Assembly (NCBI RefSeq): GCF_015714715.1
Contig: NZ_WAHS01000001.1
Coordinates: forward strand, 1,612,001-1,676,000
Source: Aestuariivirga litoralis
Lineage (GTDB): Bacteria > Pseudomonadota > Alphaproteobacteria > Rhizobiales > Aestuariivirgaceae
Reading direction: 5' to 3'
Length of the DNA: 64,000 nucleotides
Numbering within the stretch: the stretch's first letter is position 1; every line of letters starts with the position of its first letter. The notes under the pieces are model-generated. The model was not told the DNA's origin and did no database searches. It saw only the letters and a program-made list of their open reading frames with translations. Position numbers and translations under genes: made by a program. Shown one piece after another: positions 52,992-63,412 of this stretch.

Positions 52992-53909
52992 ATGACACTT
53001 TCACGCGCTGATGAAATCAACAGGCAAGCACGGATGCGCCGCTGGGCTGCAATGGCGGAGCCATGGCTTTATCTGAGCCCGGCGCTGATTTTCATTGTTG
53101 TTGTTTTGCTGGTGCCGCTGGTGATCGGCATTTGCTATTCCTTCTACAAGTTCTCCGCCTTCCGTTCGGAATGGGCCGGGCTTGACCAATACCGCACGCT
53201 GGCGACGGACCCGGTTCTGTATCACTCGCTGTACAATACGCTGTGGTGGACGGCCGGCAGTTTGATCCTGCAATTCTTTCTGGGGCTGGGGCTGGCGCTG
53301 ATCCTCAACCGCGCGTTCTTTGGGCGCAAGCTGGTGCAGGCGGTGGTGTTTTTGCCTTGGGCGGTGCCGACATTTCTGACCGGGTTGACCTGGGCCTGGC
53401 TGTTCAACCCGCTGATCGGGCCCATTCCTCACGTGATGTATTACCTTGGCATCCAGAAGGAAGCGGTGACCATTCTGGCCAGCCCGGATCATGCGATGTG
53501 GGGGCCTATTCTGGCCAATGTCTGGTATGGCATTCCGTTCTTTGCGATCACGCTGCTGGCGGCGCGCAAGTCCATTCCGACGGAGCTTTATGAAGCGGCA
53601 TCGATTGATGGTGCGACTGCTTGGCAACAATTCACCAAAGTGACCCTGCCCTTTCTCGCTCCCACCATTGCCATCACGGTGATGCTGCGCACGGTGTGGA
53701 TCGCCACCTTTGCTGATCTCATTTATGTGATGACGGCGGGTGGGCCTGCGGGCTCGACCGAGACGATTGCGACTTACATCTATGTCTCCACGTTCAAGAC
53801 GCTGGACAAGGGCTATGCCTCGGCGATTGCGGTGCTGTTGTTGTTCCTGCTTATTCTCTATGCGCTTGTGGTGATCCAGATGCGGCGCCGGCTGATGAGG
53901 GACATGTAA
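52992..53909 (+). CDS. Carbohydrate-type ABC transporter permease (UgpA/MalF type)
   Basis: A 305-residue permease with six main hydrophobic segments. The ATPase-contact EAA motif is ELYEAASIDGATAWQQFTKVTLPFL, near residue 200. The start lies five bases past the T tract of the attenuator, with no clear ribosome site visible upstream. It overlaps the next gene by one base (TAATG). Confidence 0.9.
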   Translation: MTLSRADEINRQARMRRWAAMAEPWLYLSPALIFIVVVLLVPLVIGICYSFYKFSAFRSEWAGLDQYRTLATDPVLYHSLYNTLWWTAGSLILQFFLGLGLALILNRAFFGRKLVQAVVFLPWAVPTFLTGLTWAWLFNPLIGPIPHVMYYLGIQKEAVTILASPDHAMWGPILANVWYGIPFFAITLLAARKSIPTELYEAASIDGATAWQQFTKVTLPFLAPTIAITVMLRTVWIATFADLIYVMTAGGPAGSTETIATYIYVSTFKTLDKGYASAIAVLLLFLLILYALVVIQMRRRLMRDM

Positions 53910-54754
53910 TGGTCGGCAAGAGCGCGGCGCGGCGGATCATTGAGGGTGTTGGGCTTTATGGTGCTGTCGCGCTCTATGTGGCCTTCGCGCTGTTTCCGAT
54001 TTACTGGACGGTGAAGATTTCAGTCACCCCGCAGAAGCTGCTCTACAGCGAAGGTATCAAGTTGTGGCCCAGCCGGATGACGCTGGAGAATTACAGCTCG
54101 GTTCTGGCCGCGTCAGACTTCCCGCGCTACTTTTTGAACAGCGTGGTGGTGTCGATATCGACCTCGCTGATCGTCACGGTCATTGCTTCACTGGCGGGCT
54201 ATGCGCTGTCGCGCTTTCAATTTCGCGGCAAGGTGGGCGTGAGCCTGCTGCTGCTGCTGACGCAGACTTTTCCGCTGGTGATGGTGATCCCGCCGATCTT
54301 CCGCATCATGGGGCAGCTGGGGCTTACCGATAATCTCTATGGGCTGATCATCATCTATACGGCGTTCAATATCGCCTTTGCCACGTTCCTCATGCAGTCG
54401 TTCTTTGATGGCGTGCCGAAGGATTTGGAAGAGGCCGCGATGATTGATGGCTGCAGCCGCTTTGTGGCTCTGCGCCGGATCATCCTGCCGCTCACCCTGC
54501 CGGGCATGGGCGCCACGGTGGCCTTTGTGTTCACGGCGGCGTGGAGCGAATTGCTGTTCGCACTGATGCTGATCAACAGTGAAAGCCAGAAGACATTCTC
54601 GGTGGGGCTGCTCACTTTCATCGGCAAATTCGCGGTGGATTGGGGGCAGATGATGGCGGCCTCGGTGCTGGCGCTGATTCCGGTTTGCCTGTTCTTCGGT
54701 TTCCTGCAACGCTATCTGGTGACTGGCCTGACCGCCGGCGCCGTCAAGGGATAA
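53909..54754 (+). CDS. Carbohydrate-type ABC transporter permease (UgpE/MalG type)
   Basis: A 281-residue permease. The EAA motif is DLEEAAMIDGCSRFVALRRIILPL near residue 172, and the C-terminus ends with FLQRYLVTGLTAGAVKG, the standard ending of MalG-like permeases. It should pair with the MalF-type protein upstream to form the channel. Confidence 0.91.
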   Translation: MVGKSAARRIIEGVGLYGAVALYVAFALFPIYWTVKISVTPQKLLYSEGIKLWPSRMTLENYSSVLAASDFPRYFLNSVVVSISTSLIVTVIASLAGYALSRFQFRGKVGVSLLLLLTQTFPLVMVIPPIFRIMGQLGLTDNLYGLIIIYTAFNIAFATFLMQSFFDGVPKDLEEAAMIDGCSRFVALRRIILPLTLPGMGATVAFVFTAAWSELLFALMLINSESQKTFSVGLLTFIGKFAVDWGQMMAASVLALIPVCLFFGFLQRYLVTGLTAGAVKG

Positions 54755-54758
54755 TGAC

Positions 54759-55814
<1,056 letters not shown>

Positions 55815-55829
55815 TTCGGGAGTGACTTC

Positions 55830-56798
55830 ATGACATCTGTACAATCAAGCAGAGTGGCCATTGGCAAAACGGGCGTTTCCGTCAGCAGGCTATGCTTTGG
55901 CCTTGCCCCCATCGGCGACATGCCAGGGACCTATGGCCATGGCGTGACCGTCGAACAGGCACATGCCACGGTGAATGCGATTTTCGACAGCGAGATCAAT
56001 TTTCTCGATACGGCGCGCAATTACGGCCTGGGCAAAAGTGAAGAACGCATCGGTGAAGTGATCCGTGTGCGCGGTGGCATTCCGAAGGGCTTTGTGATTT
56101 CCACCAAGCTTGACCGCGACATGGACACACTGAAATTCGATGGTGCGCAAGCACGCCGCTCACTGGAGCAAAGCCTGAAAGCCCTGGGTGTTGATCATTT
56201 CGGCATGCTGCATCTACATGATCCTGAATATGCTTCGTCGCCGCAGGATGTGGAACAGGCGCTGGCCGAACTGGTGAAGATGAAGGAAGAAGGACTGACC
56301 AAATCCATTGGCCTTGCTGCCGGCGTGGTGGATGTGATGATGCCTTTGCTGCGCAACTGGGATTTTGATTGCCTGATCACTCATAACCGCTTCACGCTGG
56401 TGAACCGCAATGCCGCGCCGATGATGGACCTGGCGCAGGAGCGCGGCGTGGCCGTGCTGAATGCAGCGCCCTATGCCAGCGGCGTGCTGGCCAAGGGCAC
56501 AGCGAACCTCAAGCGCTATGTGTATCAGGAAGCGACGGCAGAAGTGCTCGCACCCGTGAAGCGCGTTGAGGATGTTTGCGCGAAGCACGGCATTCCACCT
56601 GGTGCTGCGGCTTTGCAGTTTTCGATGCGCGACCCGCGTGTGGCTTCGACAATCATCGGCATCAGCAAGCCGGAGCGCATTGCGCAGACGATTGAATGGA
56701 GCAACTATCAAATCCCGGAAGCGGCTTGGGATGAATTGCTCGCGCTGCCGTTTGAAAGTGGTGACCCGGAAGCGACGCGCACTTATTCGCCGGATTGA
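55830..56798 (+). CDS. Aldo/keto reductase (sugar or pyridoxal dehydrogenase-like)
   Basis: A 322-residue aldo/keto reductase with the tetrad D and Y (FLDTARNYGLGKSEERIG), K (ISTKLDRD) and H (HFGMLHLHDPEY). The last helix region TIIGISKPERIAQTIEW gives the cofactor contact. The family includes D-threo-aldose 1-dehydrogenase and pyridoxal 4-dehydrogenase. It follows the UgpC-type ATPase by 15 bases, so it probably oxidises or reduces the imported compound. It is immediately adjacent to the convergent YtcJ gene, with no bases between the stops. Confidence 0.88.
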   Translation: MTSVQSSRVAIGKTGVSVSRLCFGLAPIGDMPGTYGHGVTVEQAHATVNAIFDSEINFLDTARNYGLGKSEERIGEVIRVRGGIPKGFVISTKLDRDMDTLKFDGAQARRSLEQSLKALGVDHFGMLHLHDPEYASSPQDVEQALAELVKMKEEGLTKSIGLAAGVVDVMMPLLRNWDFDCLITHNRFTLVNRNAAPMMDLAQERGVAVLNAAPYASGVLAKGTANLKRYVYQEATAEVLAPVKRVEDVCAKHGIPPGAAALQFSMRDPRVASTIIGISKPERIAQTIEWSNYQIPEAAWDELLALPFESGDPEATRTYSPD

Positions 56799-58469
56799 TC
56801 AGGCCTCGAAGGTGACGCGGCCGCCGCACATGGTTAGGACCGGCATCACTTCCGCCAATTCTTCTGGATCGCAGTTTTCGATGTTGCGGTCCAGAATGAC
56901 CAGATCGGCAACGTAGCCCGACTTCAGCATGCCTTTCCAGTTTTCCGCAAACTCCGCATAGGCCCCGGTCAAGGTGTAGGATTGCAGTGCTTCCGCTACC
57001 GTCTGGCGGTTGTCCGGCAGGCCAACGGCCCATGGCTTGCGGGTGACGGCGGAATGAATGGACTCCCATGGATTAACCGACGACACCGGCCAATCCGACG
57101 AGAAGGCCAGCGGGATCCCTAGATCACGAATGCGCCGCCAGGCATAGGCGCGGGGCCAATGCTGCTGACCAATGGCGCTGATTGTGGGTTCCAGTGGCAA
57201 GCCGCATTGGCCTGGCGGATGCGGCGGCTGCATGGAGGCGATGACACTAAGCGCCTTCAGGCGCGCAAAGTCAGCATCGCGCACCAGTTCCAGATGTTCG
57301 ATGCGGTGGCGGCTGTCGCATTTTCCATTGGCGGCGCGCACCGCTTCATAAGCATCGAGCACGGCTTTCGTAGAGCCGTCACCGATCGAATGAACGGCGA
57401 TTTGCAGGCCGCGTTTGTCGGCTTCTATGCAAAGTGTTTTGAAGTTTTCCAGATCGAAGCGTGGCTCGCCGCGCCAGCCGGGCTGGTCGGCATAGTCCTG
57501 CGCCATCAAGGCTGTGTGGCTGTCGATCACGCCATCCAGGAAGAATTTTACCGTGCCGGAAGTGAGCCACCGCGAATGATATTCGCTGCGCATCGCCACG
57601 GCCTTCTTCATTCTTTCTGCACCACCGCCTGAAACGCAATGCAACGGAATGCGGGCGCGGCAGAGCAGATCCCCCTCTTTCTCGATTTCAGCCAGCAATT
57701 GCAGCTGGTAGAAATTTCCATCCATGTTCTGGAAGCTGGTGATGCCGTGGCGGGCGAGGTGTTTCAGGCCATTGCGCAGCAGCGCTTTGTCATACTCCCG
57801 TTCCTGGCTGCTCACACCACCTTGAGGTTCATCATCTGCGGAAACCCCCAAGCGATCACGCCCGCCCGATGCATCCAGCGCGATCACAGGATTGAAGGCT
57901 CCGGATTCGCGCAACTCACCCGTTGCGAGCCCATCTGGTCCTATCACGACTTCATTGCCGGGCGCGAGTTGCCTGCCATGCAGCAGATCGGCTTTCTTCA
58001 GGGCGATGGTGTTGGCCCAGACCGTGTGAAAATCTGGCGACATGAGCGCGAGCGGCTGATCCGGCAAGATACCGTCGAGAATGTGGCGGTCGAGGCTGCG
58101 GCCTTCCCCCAGCACCGTGTAATCGGTGGAATTGACAATCAGCAGTGGCTCTGTGCGGTGCTGCGCCGCATGCGCCTGGATGACGGTGGTAATGGCTTCA
58201 AGGCCGTTCTTGTTGAATAGGGAAAGGCGGTTCAAAACGGCAGAGCCGCCGAAGACGTGGATGTGGCTTTCATTGATGCCGGGCACCACGCTGTGGCCTT
58301 GCGCGTCGATCTGCCGCGTGCTCGGTCCGGCCAAGTGGTGCAATGAATCTTTACTGCCGACGGCCAAGATCTGGCCATTGGCCATCGCAATCGCATTGGC
58401 GTGAGGTTGTGCCGCATCCATGGTGAGGATGGCAGCGTTGAAAATAATGATATCGGCCAATTGTGTCAT
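56799..58469 (-). CDS. YtcJ-like amidohydrolase (amidohydrolase-3 family)
   Basis: A 556-residue metal-dependent hydrolase. The metal motif is H69-x-H71 in INESHIHVFGG; other family marks are QIAVHSIGDGSTKAVLDAYE, HRIEHLELV and AFSSDWPVSSVNPWESI near the C-terminus, carrying the catalytic Asp. An N-terminal strand domain (IIFNAAILTMDAAQPHANAIAMANGQILAVG) is typical. Members include N-substituted formamide deformylases. It is divergent from the deacetylase-like gene with 96 bases between. Substrate unknown, likely an amide. Confidence 0.86.
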   Translation of the reverse strand: MTQLADIIIFNAAILTMDAAQPHANAIAMANGQILAVGSKDSLHHLAGPSTRQIDAQGHSVVPGINESHIHVFGGSAVLNRLSLFNKNGLEAITTVIQAHAAQHRTEPLLIVNSTDYTVLGEGRSLDRHILDGILPDQPLALMSPDFHTVWANTIALKKADLLHGRQLAPGNEVVIGPDGLATGELRESGAFNPVIALDASGGRDRLGVSADDEPQGGVSSQEREYDKALLRNGLKHLARHGITSFQNMDGNFYQLQLLAEIEKEGDLLCRARIPLHCVSGGGAERMKKAVAMRSEYHSRWLTSGTVKFFLDGVIDSHTALMAQDYADQPGWRGEPRFDLENFKTLCIEADKRGLQIAVHSIGDGSTKAVLDAYEAVRAANGKCDSRHRIEHLELVRDADFARLKALSVIASMQPPHPPGQCGLPLEPTISAIGQQHWPRAYAWRRIRDLGIPLAFSSDWPVSSVNPWESIHSAVTRKPWAVGLPDNRQTVAEALQSYTLTGAYAEFAENWKGMLKSGYVADLVILDRNIENCDPEELAEVMPVLTMCGGRVTFEA

Positions 58470-58565
58470 GCTGCGAACTTAGCTGGACTTCACGAATGCC
58501 AGCAAGTGCCCTTGCTGGCTGCAATGGGCTTTGCCATAGTTTACGGCATTGACCGGAGCCCTCTC

Positions 58566-59594
58566 ATGAAAATTGTTTATACCGATGATCACCGCGCACA
58601 CTTTCCCCAGGGCGAAGTTTATGGTGGTGAGCTTGTCACGCCGTTCGAGCGGCCTTCGCGCGTTGAATATATTCTGCGCGAACTCAAGTCGCGCAAGATG
58701 AATGATTTCGTGGCGCCCGGCGCGCTCAAGATGCAGACCGTGAAGAAAGTGCATGACAAGGACTTCGTCGCCTTTCTGGAAAGTGCGTGGAGCGAGTGGA
58801 CCAAGGCGGGCTATCGCGGCGAAATCCTGCCCACGATGTTCCCGGTCCCCGGCCTGCGCAAGAAGCCGATGCGCGCCATTGATGGCAAGGTGGGCTATTA
58901 CACGTTCGGCACCGAGACGATGATCACCGCCGGCACATGGAAGGCCGCCACCGCTTCCGCCGCCACGGCGCTGAAAGGCCAGGCGCTGGTTTCACGCGGC
59001 GAGCGCGCGGCTTTCGCGCTGTGCCGCCCGCCGGGGCATCATGCGCATCATGATCTTTATGGCGGATATTGTTTCCTCAACAATGTGGCTATTGCCGCGC
59101 AGGGCTTCCGCGATGCGGGTGCGAAACGTGTGGCCATTCTTGATGTGGATTTTCACCACGGCAATGGCACGCAGGATATTTTCTATGACCGCGAGGATGT
59201 GCTGTTCTGCTCCCTGCATGGCCAGCCGGAAGACACGTTCCCCTATTTCCTCGGCTTCAAGGATGAGACGGGCCGCGGCAAGGGCGAAGGCTTCAATGTG
59301 AATTACCCGATGCCGCCCGGCACCAAATATGATGTGTGGGGTGCGGCACTGGAAGCGGCCTGCCGCAAGATCAAAGCCTACAAGCCGGATGTGCTGCTGG
59401 TTTCGCTGGGTGTTGATACGTTCAAGAATGATCCGATCTCGTCCTTCAAACTTGAAAGTGCAGACTTCACAACTTACGGTGCACGCATTGCGAAGTTGAA
59501 ACTGCCCACGCTGTTCGTGATGGAAGGCGGCTATGCGATTGACGCCATCGGCATCAATACGGTGAATGTGCTCGACGGATTCGAGAACGGCTGA
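58566..59594 (+). CDS. Histone deacetylase-family acetylpolyamine amidohydrolase-like enzyme
   Basis: A 342-residue class-II-like deacetylase. The active site is intact: H158 and H159 in RPPGHHAHH, zinc ligands D195 and H197 in ILDVDFHHGNGTQ, and D284 in GVDTFKNDP. In bacteria next to polyamine transport genes this family deacetylates acetylputrescine and similar acetylpolyamines. ATG 58566 is used; the longer frame is not supported. It overlaps the next gene (one shared base at TGATG), which encodes a carbamoylputrescine amidase-like enzyme. Both would yield free putrescine. Confidence 0.89.
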   Translation: MKIVYTDDHRAHFPQGEVYGGELVTPFERPSRVEYILRELKSRKMNDFVAPGALKMQTVKKVHDKDFVAFLESAWSEWTKAGYRGEILPTMFPVPGLRKKPMRAIDGKVGYYTFGTETMITAGTWKAATASAATALKGQALVSRGERAAFALCRPPGHHAHHDLYGGYCFLNNVAIAAQGFRDAGAKRVAILDVDFHHGNGTQDIFYDREDVLFCSLHGQPEDTFPYFLGFKDETGRGKGEGFNVNYPMPPGTKYDVWGAALEAACRKIKAYKPDVLLVSLGVDTFKNDPISSFKLESADFTTYGARIAKLKLPTLFVMEGGYAIDAIGINTVNVLDGFENG

Positions 59595-60475
59595 TGAGGC
59601 AGGTCAAGCTTGCCATTACGCAGATGGCCTCGGAAAATGACTGGGCCAAGAACTGCGACAAGGCCGAAAAGCTGGTGCGCGCGGCGGTGGCCGAGGGCGC
59701 GCAAATGGTTTTGCTGCAGGAGCTTTTCGATGCCGATTATTTCTGCATCGAGCAGCACGCCAAGTTTTTGCAGCAAGCCATCGAGCTCGACCGCCACCCG
59801 ACGGTAAAGCGTTTTGCGGCTCTGGCGAAAGAGTTGGGTGTGGTTTTGCCGGTCAGCGTTTTTGAGCGTGCGGGCCAGGCGCATTACAACACCACGGTGA
59901 TTGTGGATGCCGATGGCACGGAACTGGGCTTCTACCGCAAAACGCATATTCCCGATGGGCGCGGCTATCAGGAGAAATTCTATTTCTCGCCGGGCGATAC
60001 CGGGTTCAAGGTTTGGGAAACGGCTGTCGGTACAATTGGCCTGGGCATTTGCTGGGACCAGTGGTTTCCCGAATGCGCTCGCGCCATGGCTTTGATGGGG
60101 GCGGAGTTTTTGCTCTATCCCACTGCCATCGGATCCGAGCCGCCCAATCCGACTTACGATTCCAGCAACCATTGGCAAAATGTGATGCGCGGCCATGCGG
60201 GGGCAAACATCATGCCGGTCCTGGCATCTAACCGGGCGGGCGAGGAGACCGCCCCCGATGGGCGCAGCGATATTTTCTATGGCCGATCTTTCATCGCCGA
60301 CTATCAGGGCGAAAAGGTTCAGGAAATGGACCGCACAGAAGAAGGCTTCCGCATTCACAGTTTTGACCTGGACGAGATTGGCGCCTTGCGCCGCAGCTGG
60401 GGCGTGTTCCGCGACCGGCGGCCTGCGCTTTATGGGGCACTGCTCACCTTGGATGGGAAAACGCCGCAGGCGTGA
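59594..60475 (+). CDS. Carbon-nitrogen hydrolase, N-carbamoylputrescine amidase (AguB) type
   Basis: A 293-residue nitrilase-superfamily enzyme with the Glu-Lys-Cys triad E43 (LLQELFDADYF), K116 (YRKTHIPD) and C153 (GICWDQWFPECAR). The stretches NTTVIVDADGTELGFYRK and GFKVWETAVGTIGLGICWD are typical of N-carbamoylputrescine amidases, which hydrolyse N-carbamoylputrescine to putrescine, CO2 and ammonia. Location between the deacetylase-like gene and the polyamine transporter supports that function. It is coupled to the gene before it. Confidence 0.9.
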   Translation: MRQVKLAITQMASENDWAKNCDKAEKLVRAAVAEGAQMVLLQELFDADYFCIEQHAKFLQQAIELDRHPTVKRFAALAKELGVVLPVSVFERAGQAHYNTTVIVDADGTELGFYRKTHIPDGRGYQEKFYFSPGDTGFKVWETAVGTIGLGICWDQWFPECARAMALMGAEFLLYPTAIGSEPPNPTYDSSNHWQNVMRGHAGANIMPVLASNRAGEETAPDGRSDIFYGRSFIADYQGEKVQEMDRTEEGFRIHSFDLDEIGALRRSWGVFRDRRPALYGALLTLDGKTPQA

Positions 60476-60548
60476 TCCACATTTGCGCTTGTGGTTTCGC
60501 AATTTCGCGTTCTAGGATGACAATCAGGGTATCAGGGGTGTTACGGGT

Positions 60549-61643
60549 TTGGCTGAGAGCAAAGCTGCTATTGCGGCGAAAAACGTGCGTAAGGTGTTCA
60601 AAGGTGCCGGGCAGGACGCCGTGGCCGCGCTGGACAACGTGTCAGTCACCATCAATCAGAACGAGTTCTTTACACTGCTTGGCCCTTCGGGTTGCGGCAA
60701 GACCACACTCCTTCGGCTGATCGCCGGATTTGAATTTCCCACCGATGGGCAGATATTGCTGTACGGCGAAGACATTGCCTTGCTGCCGGCCCACAAGCGG
60801 CCGGTGAACACCGTGTTCCAAAGCTATGCGCTGTTCCCGCATATGACGGTGGCGCAGAATATCGGCTTCGGCCTTGAAATGCTGGGCAAGCCGAAGGCTG
60901 AGATCGAAGCACGCGTGGCCGAGATGCTGAAGCTGGTGCGTATGGAAGAACTGCGCGACCGCCGCACCTCGCAGATTTCCGGCGGCCAACAACAGCGCGT
61001 GGCACTGGCACGTGCGCTTGCTCCGAAACCGAAGGTCTTGTTGCTAGATGAGCCGCTGTCTGCGCTCGACTATAAGCTCCGCAAGGAAATGCAGATCGAA
61101 CTCAAGCGCCTGCAACTTGAAACCGGCATCACCTTCATCTTCGTCACCCATGACCAGGAAGAAGCGCTGACGATGAGTGACCGCATCGCGGTGATGAGCA
61201 AGGGCAAGATTTTACAGGTCGGCTCGCCACACGACATCTATGACCGGCCGGCCGATCACTTCGTGGCCAATTTCATCGGCGAGACGAATTTCCTGAATGG
61301 TCAGGTCAAATCCACGGCCAAGAAGATCGCTCAGGTGAAGCTTGATGCGGGGCCTGTCATTGCGGCTGAGGCGCCGGAGGGCAAGGCGCTCACTGGCAAG
61401 GTGACGGTTGTGCTGCGGCCTGAACATGCCACGCTGGTGGACGTGGCCAAGAGCAACCTCAAAGGCGTGGTCGAGAATGTGGTGTTCTTCGGCACCGACA
61501 CACATTTCCATGTGAAGCTGTCGGATGGTTCAGTGTTCATGGCGCGCCAGCAGAATTCAGGAACACCGGTGAATGCGCGCAAGCCGGGCGACAAGGTGGG
61601 CATTGAATTCTCCACCAAGACCTTGCGGATCCTGAACGACTGA
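60549..61643 (+). CDS. Spermidine/putrescine-type ABC transporter ATPase (PotA/PotG)
   Basis: A 364-residue ATPase: Walker [10 protein letters not shown] near residue 46, signature [15 protein letters not shown] and Walker [17 protein letters not shown], then a C-terminal TOBE-type domain ([17 protein letters not shown]). A TTG start is the only fitting one, 73 bases after the amidase stop, and GGGG plus GGG purines lie before it. It drives uptake of polyamines by the following permeases. Confidence 0.9.
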   Translation: MAESKAAIAAKNVRKVFKGAGQDAVAALDNVSVTINQNEFFTLLGPSGCGKTTLLRLIAGFEFPTDGQILLYGEDIALLPAHKRPVNTVFQSYALFPHMTVAQNIGFGLEMLGKPKAEIEARVAEMLKLVRMEELRDRRTSQISGGQQQRVALARALAPKPKVLLLDEPLSALDYKLRKEMQIELKRLQLETGITFIFVTHDQEEALTMSDRIAVMSKGKILQVGSPHDIYDRPADHFVANFIGETNFLNGQVKSTAKKIAQVKLDAGPVIAAEAPEGKALTGKVTVVLRPEHATLVDVAKSNLKGVVENVVFFGTDTHFHVKLSDGSVFMARQQNSGTPVNARKPGDKVGIEFSTKTLRILND

Positions 61644-61645
61644 TC

Positions 61646-62578
61646 ATGGCAGGAGAAAGCACCACAGCCGCTGAAATTGCCCTCGCTTCGCAGAAGCGTT
61701 CGGCACGGCGGCATCAATTGCTGTCTCTGCCTTCGGTGCTCATCATCACTCTGTTCGGTATTCTGCCGCTGCTGGTGATCTTGGTCTATTCCTTCCTGAA
61801 GGCTGCGCCTTACGGTGGCGTGGAATGGAAATTCACCACCGATGCCTATGTGAATTTCCTGTTCCAGCGCGACATCTTCGACGATACGCTGCAATTCGCG
61901 CCGGATTATCTTTATATCTATCTGCGCTCCATTCTGTTTGCGCTGCTCACCACGGTGATCTGCCTGCTGATCGGATTCCCCACGGCCTATTTCATGGCCA
62001 CGCGCCCGCCGGAACAACGCAGCTGGTGGGTGCTGCTGATCACCATTCCGTTCTGGTCAAACCTGCTGGTGCGCACGCTGGCCATCATGTTCATCATCCG
62101 CGATGAAGGCGTGATCAATACGCTTCTCATGCATTGGCATGTGATCGATAAGCCCATCACCATGCTCTACACCAATTTCGCCATCGTGCTGGGGCTGCTC
62201 TATTCCTATCTGCCTTTCATGGTGCTGCCGCTTTATTCCAGCCTGGAGAAGCTGGATTTCCGGCTAGTGGAAGCGGGCTTTGATCTTTACGCCACCAAGC
62301 GCCAGGTGCTTTGGCGCATCATCATTCCTATGGCCAAGCCCGGCATCATTGCGGGCTGCTTGCTCGTGCTGATCCCCGCGATTGGCGCTTATGTCACCCC
62401 GCTTATTCTGGGTGGTGGTTTGCATCTGATGATTGGTGATCTCATTGCGCAGCAATTTGGTTCGGGCCGCAACTGGCCTCTGGGTGCGGCTCAGGCGCTG
62501 ATCCTGATGGCGGCTGTGATGTGCGCGCTGTTCGCCTATGTGCGCAATTCGGCGACGGGCAAGATGCATCATGACTAA
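61646..62578 (+). CDS. Spermidine/putrescine-type ABC transporter permease (PotB/PotH)
   Basis: A 310-residue permease with six main hydrophobic segments and the EAA-type loop FRLVEAGFDLYATKRQVLWRIIIPM near residue 208. SLPSVLIITLFGILPLLVILVYSFL begins the membrane part. The start follows the ATPase stop by two bases, the end overlaps the second permease by eight. Confidence 0.9.
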   Translation: MAGESTTAAEIALASQKRSARRHQLLSLPSVLIITLFGILPLLVILVYSFLKAAPYGGVEWKFTTDAYVNFLFQRDIFDDTLQFAPDYLYIYLRSILFALLTTVICLLIGFPTAYFMATRPPEQRSWWVLLITIPFWSNLLVRTLAIMFIIRDEGVINTLLMHWHVIDKPITMLYTNFAIVLGLLYSYLPFMVLPLYSSLEKLDFRLVEAGFDLYATKRQVLWRIIIPMAKPGIIAGCLLVLIPAIGAYVTPLILGGGLHLMIGDLIAQQFGSGRNWPLGAAQALILMAAVMCALFAYVRNSATGKMHHD

Positions 62579-63383
62579 GATGGACGGGGCAGTCGATATC
62601 AAGACGCAACCCGGCTTCAAGGGCGTTGCGATCTTCTGCCTGGCGATGCTCTACACGCCCATACTGGTGCTGATGGTGTTTGCCTTCAATTCCGGCAATC
62701 TTATGATGAGCTGGGAAGGTGTGAGCCTGAAATGGTTTGGCGTTGCGCTGGCTAACGAAGATTTCCATTCCGCTGCGCGCAACACATTCCTCATTTCGAT
62801 TATTGCCACAATCGTTTCCACATCCGTTGCCACGCTGGCCGCCATCGGCATGACGCGGGTGAAGGCCTGGCCCGGCATGAGTGCCGCCTTCATGATCATC
62901 AATCTGCCCTTGATGGTGCCTGAAATCATTACGGCGGTGGCGACGCTGTCATTCTTCGCTTTGCTGGCCCGCGGCTTCGGCTGGAATTTCGGCATCGGAA
63001 ACATTGTGCTGGCTCATTGTGTGTTCTGCATTCCCTTCGCCTTCATGCCCATCCGGGCGCGGCTTGAGGATATGGACCTGACCTTGGAAAATGCTGCAGC
63101 TGATCTTTATGCCACGCCGTGGCAGGCCTTCAGGCGCGTCACGCTGCCCCTGCTGGTGCCTGGCATTGCGTCAGGTGCGGCCCTTGCCTTCATCGTGTCC
63201 TTCGATGATTTCACCATCACGCAAATGGTGGCAGGCCCAGGGCAGACAACATTGCCGCTTTACATCTGGAACCAGACACGCAGGCCGATGACACCGGAGA
63301 TCAATGCCATCGCCGCCATCCTGCTGCTGTTCTCGATGGCCTTTATCGTCATTTCCTTCTTTATCGCGCGCAGGCGCAAATGA
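62571..63383 (+). CDS. Spermidine/putrescine-type ABC transporter permease (PotC/PotI)
   Basis: A 270-residue permease: ENAAADLYATPWQAFRRVTLPLL near residue 174 is the EAA-type contact motif, and the family-specific DDFTITQMVAGPGQTTLPLYIW follows. ATG 62571 lies within the end of the PotB-type gene and is preferred over an earlier ATG that would add a charged tail. It completes the membrane pair. Confidence 0.9.
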   Translation: MTKMDGAVDIKTQPGFKGVAIFCLAMLYTPILVLMVFAFNSGNLMMSWEGVSLKWFGVALANEDFHSAARNTFLISIIATIVSTSVATLAAIGMTRVKAWPGMSAAFMIINLPLMVPEIITAVATLSFFALLARGFGWNFGIGNIVLAHCVFCIPFAFMPIRARLEDMDLTLENAAADLYATPWQAFRRVTLPLLVPGIASGAALAFIVSFDDFTITQMVAGPGQTTLPLYIWNQTRRPMTPEINAIAAILLLFSMAFIVISFFIARRRK

Positions 63384-63412
63384 GTTCTGAAATCCAACCA
63401 GGGAGAATGTCT